Assembly (NCBI GenBank): GCA_913041495.1
Contig: CAJWHT010000019.1
Coordinates: 1-48,193 of the forward strand
Origin: an uncultured Desulfobacteraceae bacterium
GTDB taxonomy: Bacteria; Desulfobacterota; Desulfobacteria; Desulfobacterales; Desulfobacteraceae
Direction: 5' to 3'
Length of the DNA: 48,193 nucleotides
Each line of letters begins with the position of its first letter. Position 1 is the first letter of the stretch. Of the stretch, positions 32,068-41,222 are shown piece after piece. The notes under the pieces were generated by a model. The model was not told the origin of the DNA and searched no databases. It was given only the letters and a program-made list of their open reading frames with translations. The position numbers and the translations under genes were made by a program.

Positions 32068-34242
32068 TCAGACCTTGAATTTTCCCATCATCTCCGCCAG
32101 GGTATTGGCAAGGGTTGACAGATCGCCGGCCTTTTCTTTCACCCGTTTGCTGGAGCCTGCAATCCTACCTGCGGCATCCGTCACTTCGGAGACATCTTTG
32201 GAAACCCCCTGGGAGGCCACAGAGCCTTGGGCAATATTTTCATTAACCTCACTGATACCCAGGGATGCCTGGGAAACGTTCTCCGCGATTTCCCTTGTGG
32301 TGACGGACTGTTCCTCAACGGCTGCCGCGATGGTGGAGACAATATCGTTGATTTCCACCACCACCTTGGTAATGGAAGCTATTTCCGAGATGGTCCCGTC
32401 AGTGGACTTCTGGATGCCGGTCACCCGCTCCTTAATCTGGCTGGAAGCCTCGGCGGTCTGGCTGGCCAGATCCTTGATTTCGTTGGCCACGACAGCAAAG
32501 CCTTTGCCGGCCTCCCCGGCCCTTGCCGCCTCGATGGTGGCGTTCAGGGCCAGCAGATTGACCTGGTTGGATATATCCGTGATGGTTTCCACCACGGTAA
32601 AGATCTCACTGGCCGCCCCTCCCAGCTCATCCACCTGGGCACTGGCAAGTTCCGTCTGCCCCACGGCCGAAGAGGTTATATCCCTGGCCTTTTCGGCATT
32701 TTTCGCAATTTCCGTGATGGTAGACGTCATCTCCTCGGCCGCGGCAGATACCATGTTAACGTTTGTGGACGCCTCTTCCATGGCAGCCGCCATGGATGTC
32801 ATGTTCGAACTCATCTCCTCGGATGCGGCGGACACGGATTCGGACCGGTCGGATGTCTCCTGGGCCGCCCCGTTCATTTCATCGGAAATCCCGGCCAGTT
32901 CACCGGAAGACGCCGTTAAAACCTCGGTATCCCCTTTCACCTTGGCAATCATGGACTGGACATTTTCAACAAAGAGGTTGAAGTACTCCGCCAGTTCCTG
33001 GGTTTCGTCTCCGGAAGTGTCCGTGATCCGCTTGGTGAGATCGCCCTCGCCGTGGGCAATATCCTTGAGCATGTCAATGATGTTCCTGATGGGCCTCACC
33101 ACACCTTTGGCAATGACAAAATATGAGATCCCTATGGAAAGGATAATGATGGCTACTACAATGGCAGATATCTTCATTACCGCGGCAGATACGGTCCTGG
33201 ACATGACCGCACCCTGCTCGGCCAGCTTGGCGTCGATTTCATCGGTATACACCCCCGTGCCGATATACCAGTCCCATTCGGGAAGTTTTCTGCAGAAGGC
33301 GGTTTTGGGCAGGGGGGTGTCGGAACCTGGTTTCGGGAAATAATAGGTGGAATAGCCGCCTTCGGGGCTGCTGTCCGCGGCTTTCACCAGATCCCTTACA
33401 ATATAATTATCCCGTTTATCTTTAAGGTCCCAGTAGTTTTTCCCCTCACGCTCGGGTTTCGGGGGCAAAAGCACACAGGTTCCCTTGGAATCGTAGATAA
33501 AGAAATAGCCGTTCCCTCCGCCGAAACGGATGGAACCGATGCTTTTCAGAGCATCTTTTTTCAGTGCTTCTTCGGTGGATTCCAGGTATACACCGGTACC
33601 GATGATCCAGCCCCAGGGTTTGTAAAGTTTGACGTAGGAAATCTTGTCCTGGGGTTTTTCAAACCCGGGTTTGGGCCATTTGTAATCCACGAACCCCCCG
33701 CCTTCATTTTCGGCAACCCGGTCCATTTCCGCAAAGAACAGTTTTCCGTCCGGATCCTTGAAGGTCATGAGGCTTGTACCGTTCAGGGAGGGTTTGATCG
33801 GGTGATGGACCATCAACCCATCTGTATTCTGGATCCAGAAATAATCCTTGCCCTCACTGCCCCATCGCAACTGGTCAATAACCTTGATAACGGCCTCCTG
33901 CCGACGGGCCATATCCGGATAGTTCGGGTCTTCATCTATGGCCTTGAATATAAGAATCGCCTGCTCTACGACATCTTTAACACTCTCCCCGTATTCCTTT
34001 TTAATGGTTTCCTTGTCCCGGGAATCTTCAAGGCGCTCTTTGGCAATGGTAAAGGCCGAATTGACCAGATCCTGGATCTGGGCGCGCTTTTCCTTCATCA
34101 TTCCGTCGCTGTACTCCTTGACCGCAAACTGCCCCCCGCTTTTCAATGCGGATACACTGAAGAACAGGGCAGAACCGCCCACCAGAATTAAGGCTGAAAT
34201 AAGAAGAAAATTAACCTTTGCACCGATCTTGAGTTTCATCAT
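32068..34242 (-). CDS. Methyl-accepting chemotaxis protein with two Cache domains (724 aa)
   Basis: TM1 (about 11-32), two tandem single-Cache sensor domains (about 60-215 and 225-355, each ending with a [10 protein letters not shown] or [11 protein letters not shown] motif), TM2 (about 370-392), HAMP (393-445) and the methyl-accepting signalling domain, whose tip contains [23 protein letters not shown]. It should be a membrane chemoreceptor for small organic ligands acting with CheA/CheW, which are not in this window. ATG 34242 is followed by a second ATG and has GGGGGA three bases before; a longer frame starting at 34317 lacks a ribosome site. It reads left, downstream of a divergent region. 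Confidence 0.93.
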   Translation of the reverse strand: MMKLKIGAKVNFLLISALILVGGSALFFSVSALKSGGQFAVKEYSDGMMKEKRAQIQDLVNSAFTIAKERLEDSRDKETIKKEYGESVKDVVEQAILIFKAIDEDPNYPDMARRQEAVIKVIDQLRWGSEGKDYFWIQNTDGLMVHHPIKPSLNGTSLMTFKDPDGKLFFAEMDRVAENEGGGFVDYKWPKPGFEKPQDKISYVKLYKPWGWIIGTGVYLESTEEALKKDALKSIGSIRFGGGNGYFFIYDSKGTCVLLPPKPEREGKNYWDLKDKRDNYIVRDLVKAADSSPEGGYSTYYFPKPGSDTPLPKTAFCRKLPEWDWYIGTGVYTDEIDAKLAEQGAVMSRTVSAAVMKISAIVVAIIILSIGISYFVIAKGVVRPIRNIIDMLKDIAHGEGDLTKRITDTSGDETQELAEYFNLFVENVQSMIAKVKGDTEVLTASSGELAGISDEMNGAAQETSDRSESVSAASEEMSSNMTSMAAAMEEASTNVNMVSAAAEEMTSTITEIAKNAEKARDITSSAVGQTELASAQVDELGGAASEIFTVVETITDISNQVNLLALNATIEAARAGEAGKGFAVVANEIKDLASQTAEASSQIKERVTGIQKSTDGTISEIASITKVVVEINDIVSTIAAAVEEQSVTTREIAENVSQASLGISEVNENIAQGSVASQGVSKDVSEVTDAAGRIAGSSKRVKEKAGDLSTLANTLAEMMGKFKV

Positions 34243-34354
34243 ACGTCCCCCATGTTGACGATTTTCCCAAACCGCTGAAACTGACCCCACAAATTGCAAA
34301 TAAATCACTGATTTCAAATGACGTGTTTATCTTAACATAAGCATAATACCATGT

Positions 34355-34394
34355 AAATTCGCAGGCGAAAAAACCATGGGATTTACGCGAATTT
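34355..34394. promoter_or_regulatory. Inverted repeat upstream of the chemoreceptor
   Basis: AAATTCGC (34355-34362) and GCGAATTT (34387-34394) are perfect eight-base inverted copies 24 bases apart, with GTAAAT/ATTTAC extensions partly overlapping. It lies in the divergent region between the chemoreceptor and the NifX-like gene; operator or RNA structure are both possible. Confidence 0.35.
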
Positions 34395-34450
34395 GAAATC
34401 ATTTTTTCATATGGACTTACCGTATCATCTTGCGCCGCAAAATTAAGGCC

Positions 34451-34479
34451 TTATCATTTTCACAGTTTTTTTGTATGAT
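34451..34479 (+). promoter_or_regulatory. Probable promoter of the NifX-like gene
   Basis: TTATCA (34451-34456), a 17-base spacer and TATGAT (34474-34479) lie 45 bases before ATG 34525. The -35 matches at four of six positions and the -10 at five. Confidence 0.5.
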
Positions 34480-34524
34480 ACCGGCAAATTTTTTAAGATG
34501 ATACAGGCCAGCAGGAGGATTTAA

Positions 34525-34914
34525 ATGAAAGTTGCATTCCCCATAGAGGAAAACATCGGCATAAAAAGCCGTATCAATGACCATTTCGGTGTGGCCAAAC
34601 AATTTATGATCGTTGATGTGGAAACCCGGACCGTTACAACGATACCCAACAAAAAAGCAGATGGGGAGTCCGGATGTAAAACCGGATTCATCGGCAAGAA
34701 GGCAGGGGTTGAGGCCGTGGTGACCAAATGCATCGGCGACGGTTCCCAGCGGGGACTGCACGGGGACAATATAAAGGTATATGCGGCCGCGGCCGACACG
34801 GTGGCGGAAAACCTCACCCTTTTTGAAAAGGGAGAACTCAAACTCTTTCACATCTTTGATCTTTGCCAGGGCAAAAAAAATAAAAAGGAAGGGGGCTGTG
34901 GCCATCATCACTAG
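34525..34914 (+). CDS. NifX/NifB C-terminal-like (dinitrogenase Fe-Mo cofactor) domain protein (129 aa)
   Basis: Single PF02579-type domain: MKVAFPIEENIGIKSRINDHFGVAKQF is the signature start (the HFG motif), with a central GVEAVVTKCIG segment and KVYAAAADTV. Proteins of this size bind iron-molybdenum or other metal-sulfur clusters, but many occur in non-nitrogen-fixing sulfate reducers as small metal-trafficking proteins. The end carries CGHHH, a likely metal-binding tail, after a Lys-rich stretch. AGGAGG lies before ATG 34525. No nif genes are adjacent, so a role in general cluster handling is more likely than nitrogenase assembly. Confidence 0.85.
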   Translation: MKVAFPIEENIGIKSRINDHFGVAKQFMIVDVETRTVTTIPNKKADGESGCKTGFIGKKAGVEAVVTKCIGDGSQRGLHGDNIKVYAAAADTVAENLTLFEKGELKLFHIFDLCQGKKNKKEGGCGHHH

Positions 34915-34930
34915 GATAAATTCCCATTCC

Positions 34931-35503
34931 ATGACCCGAACCTTTAGCGATATTCCCGGCCGCCTGTTCAGTATCTTGGGCAAACTTATGTACTGGGTGA
35001 TGGGGTGGACCTACGACCCGCTGCCTGCCTACTTTGACCGGAAAAGTGTGGTGATCGGTTTTCCCCACACCACCAACATGGATACGGTCCGGGCGCTGAC
35101 TTATATTAAACTTGCCCGGGTCAACGCCCGCCTGCTGGTCAAATCCACCTGGTTTTTCTTTCCCATGTCCCTGCTGCTCAAAGGGTTAGGCGGTCTTCCG
35201 GTGAAACGGGACAAGGCCCACGGATTTGTGGACAGTGTGGTGGCGGAATTCAACCGCCAGGACAACCTGGTGGTGGCCCTGGTGCCCGAGGGGACCCGCA
35301 AGAAGGTTTCCACCATCAAAACCGGGTTCTGGTATATAGCAAAAGGGGCGGATGTACCCATTATCTGCTGGTACCTGGACAATACTGCCAAACGCAGCCG
35401 GTGGCTGGGTAAAATCCACCCCGGGGACAGCCTTGAGGATGACCTTGAAAAGATCAGGGAAATCTATCAGCAGGCCGGGTTTTCCATTCCCCGGGAAAGC
35501 TAA
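34931..35503 (+). CDS. PlsC-type glycerophospholipid acyltransferase (190 aa)
   Basis: The acyltransferase motif HTTNMD (H-x4-D) follows VIGFPHTT, and a second block reads VPEGTRKKV (EGTR), with a GGLPVKRDK segment between; this is the LPLAT/PlsC family used to acylate 1-acylglycerol-3-phosphate. A short hydrophobic N-terminal helix (GRLFSILGKLMYWVMGW) may anchor it to the membrane. At 190 residues it is shorter than typical PlsC (about 240), so other acyl acceptors are possible. ATG 34931 is taken because the family domain begins just after it; the ribosome site is weak. It follows the NifX-like gene by 16 bases, probably co-transcribed although functions look unrelated. Confidence 0.8.
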   Translation: MTRTFSDIPGRLFSILGKLMYWVMGWTYDPLPAYFDRKSVVIGFPHTTNMDTVRALTYIKLARVNARLLVKSTWFFFPMSLLLKGLGGLPVKRDKAHGFVDSVVAEFNRQDNLVVALVPEGTRKKVSTIKTGFWYIAKGADVPIICWYLDNTAKRSRWLGKIHPGDSLEDDLEKIREIYQQAGFSIPRES

Positions 35504-35522
35504 AAAACCGAAGATTTTACTC

Positions 35523-35598
35523 GTAGAGAGTCTAAATGGAGAATTCAGCATATATAAATGTAAATTATTCTGAATAAATTTTTCTCTCTACATTTTTG
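35523..35598 (+). terminator. Long hairpin, probable terminator
   Basis: GTAGAGAG (35523-35530) pairs with CTCTCTAC (35584-35591), followed by ATTTTTG; an inner ATTCAG/CTGAAT pair (35543-35548, 35570-35575) extends the structure. The bulky arms make it imperfect as a terminator. Confidence 0.5.
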
Positions 35599-35745
35599 TA
35601 AGTTCGTTGCACATAATTATGATTTCAAAAAACATATTTATGCATTTCCAAGTAAAACCTAATTTTTTTTAGGCTTAATTTAATATTTCCAAAATCCGCC
35701 TTCCAGACCAACTTTCTCTAACCCCCTGAAACCCAATAAAAATTA

Positions 35746-35774
35746 TTGACAGGGTTCTGGACTGTCTTTAAAGT
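35746..35774 (+). promoter_or_regulatory. Sigma70-type promoter of the glutamate synthase operon
   Basis: Consensus TTGACA (35746-35751), a 17-base spacer and TAAAGT (35769-35774) lie about 115 bases before the glutaminase gene. The long leader could carry regulation, but I see no known riboswitch motif. Confidence 0.65.
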
Positions 35775-35888
35775 TGTAAGTTCGAAATTTTGCCACCAGC
35801 TACAAGGCTGTGTTGCCCGGAACTTTCAAACCATTTTCGAACAGTTTTGGACAACAAAATTGTAACAAGACATGAAGGAGTATACATA

Positions 35889-37019
35889 ATGTGTCGTCTG
35901 TTTGCACTTACCAGCAAGGATCCGGTTTCTCCCATGTTGGCCATCAGAGCCCTTGATGTAATGAAAGAAGGGCATGACGGGTCCGGCGTGGGACTCCTCC
36001 TCCAGGACCTTGGGGGTCCGTTTGAAGAGATGAAAGAGTGCCCCATCCTCTCGGGCATCTTCACCGAAGAAGGCATCCGCCGGTTAGACCTGTACATGAT
36101 GGACATCGGCTTTCTCACCAAGTACAAGATCTCTTTGAAAACCCCCAAGAAGCCTGTGGAAGGCATCCCCCGGCGGGAGCACTATCTGATCCGGGCCTAT
36201 GAACTGCCCGAAGCCTGGGAAGGGCTTGAGCAGGAAGAACAGGCAAGCAGACTTCTGGACATCCGGCTGAAAATCCGCGAAATGGGTGAGGAAAAAAAAG
36301 ACATGATGGTCTTTTCATTCTGGCCGGACACCATCATGATCAAGGAAATCGGAGATCCCATGCAGCTCGGGGAATACCTGGGGCTTGACAGGAAAGAACT
36401 CCATGCAAGGATCATCATGGCCCAGGGCCGTCAGAACACCAACTACGCCATCAACCTGTACGCCTGTCATCCCTTCTTTATCAAGGGATATTGCACCATG
36501 ACCAACGGTGAAAACACCGCCTTTATCCCCATCAAGGACTTTCTGTCATCCCGGGACATTCCCGGGTATATGGGCTACCAGTCCGACTCGGAGGTCTTTG
36601 CCCATATCCTCCATTACTCCCAGGAGGAACTGGGATTGGGAATCGACGGATACAAACACGTGATCACCCCGCTTCAGCGGGATGACATCGAAGACCACCC
36701 TGACAAGGACTTTCTCTTTCACCTGAAACGGACCTGCCGCCAGCTCATCATCGACGGCCCCAACTGCGTCATCGGCACCCTGCCCGACCACTCCATGTTC
36801 ATGGTCCAGGACAGGAAGAAACTGAGACCCGGAGTTGTCGGCGGAAAAGACGGCATGTTTGCCTTCTCCTCCGAAATCTGCGGCCTGGACGCCGTGATTC
36901 CGGACCGGGACAAATCCCAAGATATTCAACCCATGCACCTTGATACAGCCATTGTAAGCCCCGAACGCCAGGAGGTAGATATATGTCGTCAAACAGAAGC
37001 CTTGAACCTTCCGCTTTAA
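35889..37019 (+). CDS. Glutamate synthase, class II glutamine amidotransferase subunit (376 aa)
   Basis: Starts MCRLFALTS, so Cys2 becomes the N-terminal nucleophile of a class II (Ntn) glutaminase after Met removal; the NYAINLYACHPFFIKGYCTMTNGEN region is the typical GATase core. In this split glutamate synthase the subunit hydrolyses glutamine and passes ammonia to the FMN subunit encoded next. GGAG sits nine bases before ATG 35889; longer in-frame starts would bury Cys2 and are wrong. It overlaps the next gene by 37 bases. Length fits the stand-alone archaeal-type GATase subunit rather than the full-size bacterial GltB. Confidence 0.88.
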   Translation: MCRLFALTSKDPVSPMLAIRALDVMKEGHDGSGVGLLLQDLGGPFEEMKECPILSGIFTEEGIRRLDLYMMDIGFLTKYKISLKTPKKPVEGIPRREHYLIRAYELPEAWEGLEQEEQASRLLDIRLKIREMGEEKKDMMVFSFWPDTIMIKEIGDPMQLGEYLGLDRKELHARIIMAQGRQNTNYAINLYACHPFFIKGYCTMTNGENTAFIPIKDFLSSRDIPGYMGYQSDSEVFAHILHYSQEELGLGIDGYKHVITPLQRDDIEDHPDKDFLFHLKRTCRQLIIDGPNCVIGTLPDHSMFMVQDRKKLRPGVVGGKDGMFAFSSEICGLDAVIPDRDKSQDIQPMHLDTAIVSPERQEVDICRQTEALNLPL

Positions 37020-38617
37020 GCCTGAATGATCTGCCCTGGCAGATCCGCTACAGCAATGACCGCTGCACGCTGTGCGGACAGTGCACCGCTGTCTGCCCGG
37101 TAAAAGCCATTGAACTGCACACTTTCCAGAAACGGATCATAAAAACCAGCGTTGCAGCGAACGCAGAACATTCCAACCGGTATGACAACTTTTACGGCAT
37201 CCGCCAGAAAACCCGGGTGGAAAATGCCTGTATCGGCTGCGCCATGTGTACCATGGCCTGCCCCAACGATGCCATCACCCCGGTAAAGAATCCGGGACTG
37301 GACCGGATGAAATTCCACATCAACCAGCAGGGGGTCCCCCGGCGCCGGGGCGGCAGAAGAAACGCCTCAGCCTCTATTCTGGACCGGATCAAGTTCACCC
37401 GGATCTCCATGCTCACCGACCCGGCACTGGATGCCGGCCGCCACGAGTTCGAGATGAGAACCCTTCTGGGCCGCGTGCTTTCCCCCCGGGAGAACATGAT
37501 GCGCCTGCGGACAAAAGGATGGATCCCTCCGGTGAGAGAAATTTATCCGCTGATCATCGGCGGCATGTCCTTCGGCGCACTCTCCCCCACCATGTGGGAA
37601 GGCCTGCAGATGGGTGTGGCGTATCTAAATGAGGAGCTGGGCATGCCGGTGCGCATGTGTACGGGTGAAGGCGGCTGCCCGCCGCGCCTTTTGCGCTCCC
37701 GTTTCCTGAAGTACGTGATTCTCCAGATTGCATCCGGATACTTTGGCTGGGATGAGATCATCCACGCCATTCCCCATATGAAAGAAGATCCCTGCGCCAT
37801 TGAGATTAAATACGGGCAAGGGGCTAAACCCGGCGACGGGGGGCTTTTGATGTGGCACAAGGTGAACAAGCTCATCGCGGCCATCCGCGGCGTGCCCCAG
37901 GGCGTCAGCCTGCCCTCGCCCCCCACCCACCAGACCCAGTACTCCATAGAAGAGTCCGTGGCCAAGATGATCCTGTCCATGTCCATGGCCTGGGGATTCA
38001 GGGTGCCGGTGTATCCGAAGATCTCAGCGTCCTCCACATCGCTGGCAGTACTCAACAACCTCACCCGGAACGACTACGCAGGCGGCCTTGCCATCGACGG
38101 CGAAGACGGCGGCACCGGTGCTGCCTACTCGGTCTCCATGGACCACATGGGGCATCCCATCGCCTCTTGCATCCGTGACAATTACCTGAACCTGGCCAAG
38201 ATCGGCAAACAAAACGAGGTGCCCATCTTTGCCGGCGGCGGTATCGGCAAAAACGGAAACATCGCCGCCAACGCCGCTGCCCTGATCATGCTGGGAGCAT
38301 CCGGCGTCCAGATCGGCAAGTACGTCATGCAGGCGGCTGCCGGCTGCGTGGGCACCGAAGAAGACCGCTGCAACGTCTGCAACGTGGGGATCTGTCCCAA
38401 GGGCATTACCTCCCAGGACCCCAGGCTATACAGACGCCTTGATCCCGAAGACGTGGCCCAGCGCATCGTGGACCTTTTTGTCTCCTTTGACACGGAACTC
38501 AAAAAGATCGTGGCCCCCTTAGGCCGTTCCACCTCACTTCCCATTGGCATGTCGGATGCCTTAGGGATCGACGACAAAGCCATTGCTGACCGCCTCAGTA
38601 TCAAGTACGTGGTGTAA
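36983..38617 (+). CDS. gltB: Glutamate synthase FMN-binding subunit with two ferredoxin clusters (544 aa)
   Basis: An N-terminal ferredoxin region holds CTLCGQCTAVCP and CIGCAMCTMACP (two [4Fe-4S] motifs, about residues 28-95). The rest is the GltB synthase barrel: PLIIGGMSFGALSP, the FMN-site GGLAIDGEDGGTGAA, FAGGGIGKNGN and a later CNVCNVGICPKG Cys cluster for the catalytic-core cluster. It makes glutamate from 2-oxoglutarate and ammonia using reduced flavin. AGGAGG lies six bases before ATG 36983. This three-subunit layout with ferredoxin-like domains is the archaeal-type arrangement also found in anaerobic deltaproteobacteria. Confidence 0.93.
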   Translation: MSSNRSLEPSALSLNDLPWQIRYSNDRCTLCGQCTAVCPVKAIELHTFQKRIIKTSVAANAEHSNRYDNFYGIRQKTRVENACIGCAMCTMACPNDAITPVKNPGLDRMKFHINQQGVPRRRGGRRNASASILDRIKFTRISMLTDPALDAGRHEFEMRTLLGRVLSPRENMMRLRTKGWIPPVREIYPLIIGGMSFGALSPTMWEGLQMGVAYLNEELGMPVRMCTGEGGCPPRLLRSRFLKYVILQIASGYFGWDEIIHAIPHMKEDPCAIEIKYGQGAKPGDGGLLMWHKVNKLIAAIRGVPQGVSLPSPPTHQTQYSIEESVAKMILSMSMAWGFRVPVYPKISASSTSLAVLNNLTRNDYAGGLAIDGEDGGTGAAYSVSMDHMGHPIASCIRDNYLNLAKIGKQNEVPIFAGGGIGKNGNIAANAAALIMLGASGVQIGKYVMQAAAGCVGTEEDRCNVCNVGICPKGITSQDPRLYRRLDPEDVAQRIVDLFVSFDTELKKIVAPLGRSTSLPIGMSDALGIDDKAIADRLSIKYVV

Positions 38618-38629
38618 AAGGAGGCTGCT

Positions 38630-40957
38630 ATGAAAAAAAGCGACTACATATTCATACCAGGAAAAAGAGACGAGAAACGGATTCCTTCCAGGGTCCTTGA
38701 AGAGATCATCCACCAGCATATCCAGCGGGGCAACCGGAAACTGGAAGTCCAGGCCTTTGGCCAGCATGGTATCGGCGGCCGCCTCTGGGATGCCGGTGCC
38801 GACAAGATGCGCATCCGCATCATCGGCCACTCCGGACAGAGAACCGGCTCCCTGGGTAACGCCAACACCCAGATCGAAATCATGGGACCGGCCTCCGATG
38901 ACATCGGGTGGCTCAATGCCGGTGCGGAGATTATCGTCCACGGCAACGCCTCCAACGGCGCCATGAACGGTGCGGCCCAGGGCTGTGTGTATATCGGCGG
39001 CAACATCGGCGCCCGGGGCATGACCATGACCAAGCGGAACCCGAGGTTTGCCCCCCCGGAGCTTTGGGTATTGGGCGCCGCCGGGGATTACTTCGGAGAA
39101 TTCATGGCCGGCGGCATGGCCGTGGTCTGCGGCTACGGCCATGAAAACCGTGACCGCCTGCTGGGCCACCGTCCCCTGGTGGGCATGGTGGGCGGCAAGG
39201 TCTTTGTCCGGGGCGAGGCCAAAGGATTTTGCGAAAAGGATGCAAAGATCATCCCCCTGGACGACGCTGACTGGCAGTGGCTGACAGAGCACTTAAAGGT
39301 CTTTGTATCCAAAATCGGAAAAGAGGAGATCCTTGAGGAACTATCCCTGCGGTCCGAATGGATAGTGCTCACGGCCAAATCCCCCCAGGAAAAAACCGAA
39401 GGCCCGGGCCTTCCCTCCATGTCCTGGTTCAGGGACCAGGTATGGGATCAGGAACTGGGCCGCGGCGGCCTCATCGGAGACCTCCAGGAAACCGAAAAAG
39501 AGACCGTGCCCCTGATTACCAAAGGGGAATTGCGGCGTTATATCCCGGTATGGGAACAGGGCCGGTACATCTCCCCCTGCCAGGCCGCCTGCCCCACGGG
39601 GATTCCGGTTCAGGACCGGTGGGCCATGGTCCGGGCGGATAATATTGATGAAGCCATCTCCATGGGGCTTGAATACACGCCCTTTCCGGCAACGGTCTGC
39701 GGGTATCTGTGCCCCAGCCCCTGTATGGCATCCTGCACCCGGAACATGTCTTATATGAGCCCCATCGATGTCCGGTTACTGGGCCGGGCCGGCCAGGATA
39801 TCAAACCGCCGAAACCGGCCAGGAAGAGCAAAAAGAAAGTGGCCGTCATCGGTGCCGGCCCCGGGGGTATTTCCGCTGCCTGGCACCTGACCCTGAAGGG
39901 CCACACCCCCACGGTATTTGATACCGGCAAACAGGTGGGCGGGAAAATATCCTCCGTGATCCCCGAATCCAGGGTACCGGCCGATACATTGACGGCAGAG
40001 CTGGACCGGGTGAAATCCTTTATAAAGGATATCCGCCTGGAACAGGAGATTGATGCCGAGACCTTTTACAAAATCAAAAACGATTACGACTTCACGGTTG
40101 TGGCTGCCGGCGCCAAAAAGCCCAGGACACTGCCGGTAAAGGGTATCGAAAAGGCGGTTTACGCCAACGATTTCCTTGAACAGTCCAAGGCCGACAAGGT
40201 AAAGCCCGGCAAAAAGGTTGTGATCATCGGTGCCGGCAACGTGGGGTGTGACGTGGCCACCGAGGCCCACCGCCTGGGTGCCGAAGAGATTACCCTGATC
40301 GACGTCCAGAAACCCGCAGCCTTTGGCACGGAAAAAGAGGATGCGGAGAGCTGCGGCGCCGTTTTCCGCTGGCCCCTGTTCACCAAGGAAATCACGGCCA
40401 AGGGCGTCCTTCTCAAGGACGGCGAACTCCTGGAAGCCAACACCGTGGTTGTCTCCATCGGAGATGTGCCCGACCTATCCTTTCTCGGTGACGAACTGGC
40501 CCAGGAACACGGGTTCATCCGGGTGGATAAAAACGGCCGGACTTCAGATTCCAGGGTTTTTGCCATCGGCGACGCCGTGGGCATCGGACTGATTACCGAC
40601 GCCATCGGCGCCGGAAAACGGGCAGCCCTGTCCATCGACCGGATCATCAGCGGCAAATCACCGGACATGGAAGAACCAAAACCCATGGTGGACACAAAAA
40701 GGGTCACCCTGGCCTACTATGACCCCAGAAAAGAGGCCAACAGCCTGGACAGTTGCGGTGAGGACTGCGCCTCCTGCGGCAACTGCAGGGACTGCGGCAT
40801 CTGTGTGGCGGTCTGCCCGGAAGCGGCCATCAGCCGGGCGGCAGACGGCGACGGGTTCGAATACGTGGTGGATCCGGACAAATGTATCGGCTGCGGTTTC
40901 TGCAAGGGTGCCTGCCCCTGCGGTATCTGGGACATCGTGCCCAACACCCCGCTATAA
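38630..40957 (+). CDS. gltD: GltB GXGXG domain fused to NAD(P)H oxidoreductase (GltD-like) with ferredoxins (775 aa)
   Basis: Residues 1-245 are the GXGXG beta-helix of glutamate synthase (GSLGNANTQIEIMG, GAMNGAAQGCVYIGGNIGARGM). Then a GltD-like reductase follows: the N-terminal Cys-rich segment SPCQAACPTGIP and CGYLCPSPCMASC for Fe-S clusters, an FAD-binding VAVIGAGPGGISAA (about 404-417) and an NAD(P)H-binding VVIIGAGNVGCDVA (about 530-543). The end (about 705-775) carries two ferredoxin motifs, CGICVAVCPEA and CIGCGFCKGACP. It passes electrons to the FMN subunit. The fusion puts the missing GltB domain on the reductase. AGGAGG precedes the ATG, 12 bases after the previous stop. Confidence 0.92.
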   Translation: MKKSDYIFIPGKRDEKRIPSRVLEEIIHQHIQRGNRKLEVQAFGQHGIGGRLWDAGADKMRIRIIGHSGQRTGSLGNANTQIEIMGPASDDIGWLNAGAEIIVHGNASNGAMNGAAQGCVYIGGNIGARGMTMTKRNPRFAPPELWVLGAAGDYFGEFMAGGMAVVCGYGHENRDRLLGHRPLVGMVGGKVFVRGEAKGFCEKDAKIIPLDDADWQWLTEHLKVFVSKIGKEEILEELSLRSEWIVLTAKSPQEKTEGPGLPSMSWFRDQVWDQELGRGGLIGDLQETEKETVPLITKGELRRYIPVWEQGRYISPCQAACPTGIPVQDRWAMVRADNIDEAISMGLEYTPFPATVCGYLCPSPCMASCTRNMSYMSPIDVRLLGRAGQDIKPPKPARKSKKKVAVIGAGPGGISAAWHLTLKGHTPTVFDTGKQVGGKISSVIPESRVPADTLTAELDRVKSFIKDIRLEQEIDAETFYKIKNDYDFTVVAAGAKKPRTLPVKGIEKAVYANDFLEQSKADKVKPGKKVVIIGAGNVGCDVATEAHRLGAEEITLIDVQKPAAFGTEKEDAESCGAVFRWPLFTKEITAKGVLLKDGELLEANTVVVSIGDVPDLSFLGDELAQEHGFIRVDKNGRTSDSRVFAIGDAVGIGLITDAIGAGKRAALSIDRIISGKSPDMEEPKPMVDTKRVTLAYYDPRKEANSLDSCGEDCASCGNCRDCGICVAVCPEAAISRAADGDGFEYVVDPDKCIGCGFCKGACPCGIWDIVPNTPL

Positions 40958-40980
40958 CCCCACGCGATTTACACATATTA

Positions 40981-41049
40981 GGTCCGGCACCGGCCGGACC
41001 TGCTTGCTGCCATTCCACCGGCCCGGAGCTTCTCCGGGCCGGTTTTTTC
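40981..41049 (+). terminator. Double terminator after the glutamate synthase operon
   Basis: A first hairpin GGTCCGGC-ACCG-GCCGGACC (40981-41000) is followed by a second, stronger stem of 11 pairs (CCGGCCCGGAG with CTCCGGGCCGG, 41018-41042) and six T. The second is a textbook rho-independent terminator. Confidence 0.88.
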
Positions 41050-41222
41050 TTTGACATGCCCTGCCCCAGCCACTATGATTAAGCAAAAATCTTTGCCGGC
41101 ATCCATAAGACTTAAAACTTCGCCGAACCAGGGCGGGTTCAATCAAACGCGTACGTCCCCGCATCAATGGTCCGAACAGCCGATGCCGGAACTCTCAATT
41201 TTGCACGATCTAAGGGAGGCCC

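Larger units (their letters stand above)
35504..35888. other. AT-rich gap with terminator and glutamate synthase promoter
   Basis: A gene-free stretch that ends the acyltransferase unit and starts the glutamate synthase unit. It contains a long hairpin near its left end, a CCTAA/TTAGG hairpin around an eight-T loop near 35670, and a TTGACA-type promoter at 35746-35774. The remaining sequence shows no other clear signal. Confidence 0.5.
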
